64,000 nucleotides of DNA from Chitinophaga caseinilytica (GTDB taxonomy: Bacteria; Bacteroidota; Bacteroidia; Chitinophagales; Chitinophagaceae), in NCBI RefSeq assembly GCF_038396765.1, contig NZ_CP150096.1, positions 5,563,001-5,627,000 of the forward strand, in the 5' to 3' direction. The translations under genes were made by a program, and so were the position numbers. Under the pieces are notes generated by a model. That model ran no database searches, had not been told where the DNA came from, and saw nothing but the letters and a program-made list of their open reading frames with translations. Below are positions 59,777 to 64,000 of the stretch, piece by piece. Each line of letters begins with the position of its first letter. Within the stretch, counting starts at the first letter, position 1.

Positions 59777-60910
59777 TTATGGCTTCACCGTCACGCGCTT
59801 TCCGTTGACCGTGAAATGCACGCGGTTGGTCATTTCCAGCAGCTTCAGAATGTCTTCCAGCTGCGCATCCCGCGGGATGTCTGCCACGAAGAGGTGCTGA
59901 ATATCGCCCTGGTATTCTGTTTCTATATCGTACCAGCGTTCGAGCTGGCGCATAATGGTTTTGATATCTGTGCCATGGAAGCGGAAATAGCCGTCTTTCC
60001 ACGCCGTGGCGGCTTCCAGGTCGGCATCGTGGATGGTCACGTTCCCGTCGTCCCCGGCTATGGCCTGTTGGGAAGGGCGCAGGATAACGGGGTTGCCGCC
60101 TGCGCTGAATTGCACCTTGCCGGAAACGAGGGTGGCTACGATGCGGGGGTCAGTTGTATAGGCGGATATGTTGAAAGCCGTGCCCAGCACGCGAATGGCG
60201 GCTTTGTCGTTCACGCTCACCACAAAAGGCTGCGCTTCGCTGGCTTTTACTTCGAAATAGGCTTCGCCGGATACGGTCACTTTTCTTTCGTTTTCCGTAA
60301 ACCGGGCGGGGTAGCGGATGGAGGATGCGGCGTTCAGCCAGACTTTCGTACCGTCTGACAGGGTGAGGCGGAATTTGCCGCCTGCCGGGGTTTTGAGGGT
60401 GTTGTAGACGGGCTCTCCGCTGGCGGTGCCTTCGTCGTTATAGGTGAGCGCATCGCCTCCCGCCGCCAGCAATGCTCCGCCCTGGCTGGGTGGCAATGTA
60501 CCGGCGGAATCGCCCAGTACTACCACTTGTCCGTTGGCGAGTGTGAGGGTAGCCACGTCTTTACCGGGCTGCGGTACGGGTTCCTGCTTCACGCGGGTGG
60601 CCAGCTGGGGCTTTTCGGGCTGGAGCATCCACCAGGCCGCACCGGAAAGTACGACCACAGCTGCCGCAGCGGCGGCGCGGCGCACCCAGAGGCGGCGGAC
60701 CGGCGTGGTTTTCAGCGGTGCGATACCTGCGTTCTCCAATACCTTCGCCAGCATCTGCACGCGCATGGCTTCGTCTTCCTCCGCGTTGGGCACGGGGGCG
60801 GATTGCTGCTGCATACTGTTGTAATAGGCGTCCAGCAGGCGCTTTTCTGCGTCTGTGGCGGTGCCGTCCAGGTAGCGGTCGATCAGTGTGGCTAAGGTTT
60901 GCTTGTTCAT
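59777..60910 (-). CDS. FecR-family anti-sigma / signal transducer
   Basis: 377 residues from the ATG at 60910 (MNKQTLATLIDRYLDGTATDAEKRLLDAYY). The cytoplasmic N-terminal domain binds the sigma factor; one membrane segment (AAAAAAVVVLSGAAWWML) follows; the periplasmic FecR domain has TPAGGKFRLTLSDGTKVWLNAASSIRYPARF and VSGEAYFEVKASEAQPFVVSV; the C-terminal DUF4974 domain has IKTIMRQLERWYDIE. It relays the state of the STN-SusC receptor to the ECF sigma encoded upstream. A 238-bp gap with the SusC promoter region lies between it and SusC. Confidence 0.96.
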   Translation of the reverse strand: MNKQTLATLIDRYLDGTATDAEKRLLDAYYNSMQQQSAPVPNAEEDEAMRVQMLAKVLENAGIAPLKTTPVRRLWVRRAAAAAAVVVLSGAAWWMLQPEKPQLATRVKQEPVPQPGKDVATLTLANGQVVVLGDSAGTLPPSQGGALLAAGGDALTYNDEGTASGEPVYNTLKTPAGGKFRLTLSDGTKVWLNAASSIRYPARFTENERKVTVSGEAYFEVKASEAQPFVVSVNDKAAIRVLGTAFNISAYTTDPRIVATLVSGKVQFSAGGNPVILRPSQQAIAGDDGNVTIHDADLEAATAWKDGYFRFHGTDIKTIMRQLERWYDIETEYQGDIQHLFVADIPRDAQLEDILKLLEMTNRVHFTVNGKRVTVKP

Positions 60911-60969
60911 CGCTATGTACTTTAGTACCACTCATGCGGCGGTACCCTACGGTTGATAAAAAAATTTTC

Positions 60970-61530
60970 TCAGGGGATGATGGCGAACATGGCGTCGCGG
61001 AGGCGGGAGCGAAGCACTTTCAGGGTGGCGGTCATTTTCTTTTCCACGGTTTTCACGGAAATCTCCATTTTCACGGCGATCTCGCGGTAAGGGAGCTTTT
61101 CTTCCCGGCTCAGGAGGAAAATCCGCCGCGCATCTGCCGGCAGCGAAGCCAGGATCTCGCGCACGAGCCCGTCCAGCTCCTTGAAAAGCAACGGCTGCTC
61201 GTCGAGCAGTTCGGAAGAGGTTTCCATCAAACGGTCGTAAAAACGCTCGTCGATCTTCTGGTCGCGGATGGCTTTGAAAACCTGGAAACGGATGGCCTGC
61301 TGCAGCCAGGCATTGGGATAGGCGATCTCCAGCTCGTGCCGGCGCACCCAGAGCTGGGTGAAAACGTCCTGCACCAGGTCGCGGCTCACATCGTCGCGGC
61401 GGAGAATATTCAGTGCGGTAAGGTAAAGGTTACGGTAATGACGGTTGAAGAGTGCGGTAAAAGCTGCCGCATCGTTGGCTTTGATGCCCAGCATCAAATC
61501 ATGGTCGGTATTTTGCGCATAACTCGTCAT
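60970..61530 (-). CDS. ECF sigma factor of the FecR/SusC system
   Basis: 186 residues from the ATG at 61530. Region 2: FTALFNRHYRNLYLTALNILRRDDVSRDLVQDVFTQLWVRR. Region 4: LASLPADARRIFLLSREEKLPYREIAVKMEISVKTVEKKMTATLKVLRSRL. It belongs to the FecI-like Bacteroidota sigma-70 family 1. It is encoded 59 nt before FecR on the same strand and should activate the SusC promoter when the transporter is loaded. Confidence 0.95.
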   Translation of the reverse strand: MTSYAQNTDHDLMLGIKANDAAAFTALFNRHYRNLYLTALNILRRDDVSRDLVQDVFTQLWVRRHELEIAYPNAWLQQAIRFQVFKAIRDQKIDERFYDRLMETSSELLDEQPLLFKELDGLVREILASLPADARRIFLLSREEKLPYREIAVKMEISVKTVEKKMTATLKVLRSRLRDAMFAIIP

Positions 61531-61701
61531 TTCCAACAAAAACGCCACAAGTTACCTTGTTATTCGACGCGTAATGCGTATTATTTTGCAGATTTCCGGT
61601 ATTTTTTTCACAAAATACGCGTTTCAACACCTATCTTGAAAAGAAAATCGGCGGATCCGGGCAAATATGCCCCTGAAATTCGGAATACATCCGATATTCA
61701 A

Positions 61702-61709
61702 TATTTTTG
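61702..61709 (+). promoter_or_regulatory. -7 box of valS
   Basis: TATTTTTG matches TAnnTTTG and lies 31 nt before the ATG. TTC rather than TTG is found 20 nt upstream. Confidence 0.55.
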
Positions 61710-61740
61710 CATGCCTAAAACGACATAGCCTGATAATCTG

Positions 61741-64000
61741 ATGGAACTATCGAAGAATTATATGCCTGCTTCGGCAGAAGACAAATGGTACCAATATTGG
61801 ATGGACAAACAGTATTTCCGTTCCGTACCGGACGGCCGTCCTCCCTTTACGATCGTGATCCCCCCGCCGAACGTGACCGGGGTGTTGCACATGGGCCATA
61901 CCCTGAACGAAACCGTGCAGGACATTCTTACCCGCCACGCCCGCATGAGCGGCTTCAACGCCTGCTGGGTGCCGGGTTCCGACCACGCGTCCATCGCCAC
62001 TGAAACCAAAGTGGTGAACATGCTGAAGGAAGAGAAAGGTATCGAGAAAAGCCAGCTCACCCGCCAGGAATTCCTCAAACACGCTTACGAGTGGAAGGAA
62101 AAATATGGCGGCATCATTTATCACCAGATCCGTAAACTGGGCTGTTCGGTAGACTGGGACCGGGTGACCTTCACCATGGACCAGCACTATTACGACGCGG
62201 TGATCAAGGTGTTCGTAGACCTTTACGGCAAAGGCCTCATCTACCGCGGCGCCCGCATGATCAACTGGGACCCCAAGGCAAAAACCGCCCTTTCCGACGA
62301 GGAAGTGGAATATAAAGAGATCAACGGCAAGCTGTACCACGTGAAATACGCCGTGGTGAACGCCGCCGGCGAAGCTACCGGAGAATTCATCACCATCGCC
62401 ACCCAGCGCCCGGAAACCATTATGGGCGATACGGCGATCTGCGTAAACCCGGACGATGCGCGTTATGCCCATCTGAAAGGCCACTTCGCCGTGGTGCCCC
62501 TGGTTAACCGCAAAGTGCCCGTGATCTTCGACGAATACGTAGACAAGGATTTTGGTACCGGCGCCCTCAAAGTGACGCCCGCTCACGATATCAACGACTA
62601 CAACCTCGGTCTGAAACATAACCTCGAAGTGGTGGATACCCTCAACGACGACGGTACCCTTTCCGCCGCGGCCCAGGTGTTCGTAGGCGAAGACCGCTTC
62701 CGTGCCCGCAAGAAAGTTGTGGCGGCGCTCCACGAACAAGGCCTCCTCGTAAAAGAACAGGAATACACCACCCGCCTGGGTTACAGCCAGCGCAACCCAG
62801 ACACCGTTGTGGAACCGAAAATCTCCACGCAGTGGTTCGTGAAAATGTCTGAGCTCGCCAAACCCGCATTGGACGCGGTTGTTAGCGGAGAAGTGCGCAT
62901 TCACCCTGGCGACCGCTTCCTCGCTACCTACAAATACTGGATGGAGAACGTGAAGGACTGGTGTATTTCCCGGCAGCTCTGGTGGGGCCAGCAAATCCCC
63001 GCCTGGTACGACGAGCAGGGCCAGTTCGTAGTAGCCGAAACGCTCGAAGCGGCGCTCGCAAAATACGAAACCACCTACGGCAATCGCCCCGCAACGCTGC
63101 GCCAGGACGAAGATTGCCTCGATACCTGGTTCTCTTCCTGGCTCTGGCCCATGGAAGTGTTCAACGGCATCAGCGATCCCGGGAACGACGACATCAACTA
63201 CTACTACCCCACTTCCGTACTGGTAACGGGGCAGGATATCATTTTTTTCTGGGTAGCGCGCATGATCATGGCCGGCCTGGAATACAAACAGGAAAAACCC
63301 TTCTCCGACGTGTATTTCACGGGTATGGTGCGCGACAAGCTCGGGCGCAAAATGTCCAAATCACTGGGCAACTCACCCGATCTGCTCGATCTCATCGAAC
63401 GCTTCGGGGCAGATGCCGTACGCTTCGGCATCATGATCGCTTCGCCGGCGGGGAACGACCTGCTGTTCGACGATTCCAGCTGCGAGCAGGGCCGCTTCTT
63501 CAACAACAAGATGTGGAACGCGCTGAAACTCGTGAAAATGTGGACGCCGTCGGATAACACCGGCGCGCCCGTTCCCGAATTCGCCGTGGAATGGATGGAA
63601 AGCCGGCTCAATGAAGCACATGCCGAAGTTGAAAGGCTCATCAAGGACTTCCGCCTGAGTGAAGCGCTGAAAGTATTGTACAGCCTCATCTGGGACGATT
63701 TCTGCTCCTGGTACCTCGAGTGGATCAAGCCCGGATTCGAACAGCCGATCGATAAAGGTGTGTACGACAAAACCATCGCGTACTTCGAGCAGCTCCTCCA
63801 GCTCCTCCACCCCTTTATGCCGTTCGTGACCGAAGAAATCTACCACCTGCTGCGCGACCGCTCCGCGGGCGACGATGTGGTGATCAAACAGTTCCAGGCC
63901 CCCGGCAGCGTGAACGCCGATCTGCTGAAAGAAGGCACCCTGGCGCAGGAGGTGATCACCACCATCCGCGACGCGCGCAACAAACAACAGCTGAAACCGA
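61741..64000 (+). CDS. valS: valine-tRNA ligase, 3'-truncated by the window
   Basis: 753 codons from ATG 61741 to the end of the window, without a stop. Class I motifs: the HIGH-type H50-M-G-H53 in PPPNVTGVLHMGHTL, PGSDHASIAT, the editing-domain TQRPETIMGDTAI, and KMSKS at residues 537-541 in GRKMSKSLGNSP. It charges tRNA-Val and edits mischarged threonine. The missing C-terminal part should hold the rest of the anticodon-binding domain and the coiled coil. Divergent from the ECF sigma gene. Confidence 0.98.
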   Translation, partial: MELSKNYMPASAEDKWYQYWMDKQYFRSVPDGRPPFTIVIPPPNVTGVLHMGHTLNETVQDILTRHARMSGFNACWVPGSDHASIATETKVVNMLKEEKGIEKSQLTRQEFLKHAYEWKEKYGGIIYHQIRKLGCSVDWDRVTFTMDQHYYDAVIKVFVDLYGKGLIYRGARMINWDPKAKTALSDEEVEYKEINGKLYHVKYAVVNAAGEATGEFITIATQRPETIMGDTAICVNPDDARYAHLKGHFAVVPLVNRKVPVIFDEYVDKDFGTGALKVTPAHDINDYNLGLKHNLEVVDTLNDDGTLSAAAQVFVGEDRFRARKKVVAALHEQGLLVKEQEYTTRLGYSQRNPDTVVEPKISTQWFVKMSELAKPALDAVVSGEVRIHPGDRFLATYKYWMENVKDWCISRQLWWGQQIPAWYDEQGQFVVAETLEAALAKYETTYGNRPATLRQDEDCLDTWFSSWLWPMEVFNGISDPGNDDINYYYPTSVLVTGQDIIFFWVARMIMAGLEYKQEKPFSDVYFTGMVRDKLGRKMSKSLGNSPDLLDLIERFGADAVRFGIMIASPAGNDLLFDDSSCEQGRFFNNKMWNALKLVKMWTPSDNTGAPVPEFAVEWMESRLNEAHAEVERLIKDFRLSEALKVLYSLIWDDFCSWYLEWIKPGFEQPIDKGVYDKTIAYFEQLLQLLHPFMPFVTEEIYHLLRDRSAGDDVVIKQFQAPGSVNADLLKEGTLAQEVITTIRDARNKQQLKP

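Noticed and set aside
61747..62994. 415-codon minus-strand frame within valS
   Set aside because: It lies opposite the conserved valS catalytic core; there is no independent evidence of a gene.

Overview
The window looks like chromosomal DNA of a Bacteroidota member, most likely a Chitinophagaceae (Chitinophaga-like) bacterium. Evidence: SusC/SusD, FecR and DUF4249 families; a short primary sigma factor; a zinc-free type B L31; genes without Shine-Dalgarno sites; and many promoters of the Bacteroidota form TTG-N19-TAnnTTTG. Coding DNA is GC-rich and intergenic DNA AT-rich. Both ends are cut: hppA lacks its 5' end and valS its 3' end. I saw no tRNA, rRNA, CRISPR array, insertion sequence or prophage.

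Layout. 1-4.5 kb: 3' end of a membrane pyrophosphatase, then a compact run of a trypsin-like peptidase, a glycosyltransferase, a 49-codon reading frame overlapping both neighbours, and an APS-kinase-like protein. 4.5-7.3 kb: an Rrf2 regulator and an NmrA-type oxidoreductase sharing the operator TGTAA-N9-TTACA, then an AraC regulator divergent from a small HMA-like protein. 7.6-15.4 kb: TonB receptor, DUF4249 lipoprotein and outer-membrane protein; a sterol-desaturase-family enzyme; a BlaI/M56 pair with two TACGA-N6-TCGTA operators. 15.5-21.2 kb: yajQ, rpmE2, a GlmU-like protein, tpiA, a 2H phosphoesterase-like protein, a 0.96-kb non-coding stretch with a 49-bp tandem repeat, acylphosphatase and a small XRE regulator. 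21.2-31.6 kb (minus strand): an ECF sigma / anti-sigma / adhesin-like operon ending in a C1 peptidase, a TonB receptor, a DUF2167 protein, lgt-hemerythrin and a bacilliredoxin.

31.6-45.8 kb: hsp20 with a duplicated upstream box, a membrane protein, a candidate sRNA of about 170 nt with its own promoter and terminator, a PLP decarboxylase, WbqC, a LEA14-like lipoprotein coupled to a 28-residue hydrophobic peptide, then pyrE, a Nudix/methyltransferase pair, a DUF3822-rsmD-coaD-thioesterase operon, a MATE transporter, a TPR protein and folB. 45.8-50.8 kb: trxB, a frameshifted DUF4249 gene, sigA, threonine aldolase and a collagen-like lipoprotein. 50.9-61.5 kb (minus): a trans-envelope regulated nutrient-uptake locus (ECF sigma, FecR, STN-SusC, SusD, DUF4843, PKD-like lipoprotein, TlpA) without any glycoside hydrolase. 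valS closes the window.

The items most worth a second look are the orphan sRNA, the two tiny translationally coupled ORFs, the two operator sets that tie regulators to their targets, and the one-base frameshift in the orphan DUF4249 gene. None is proven; each rests on sequence reading alone.
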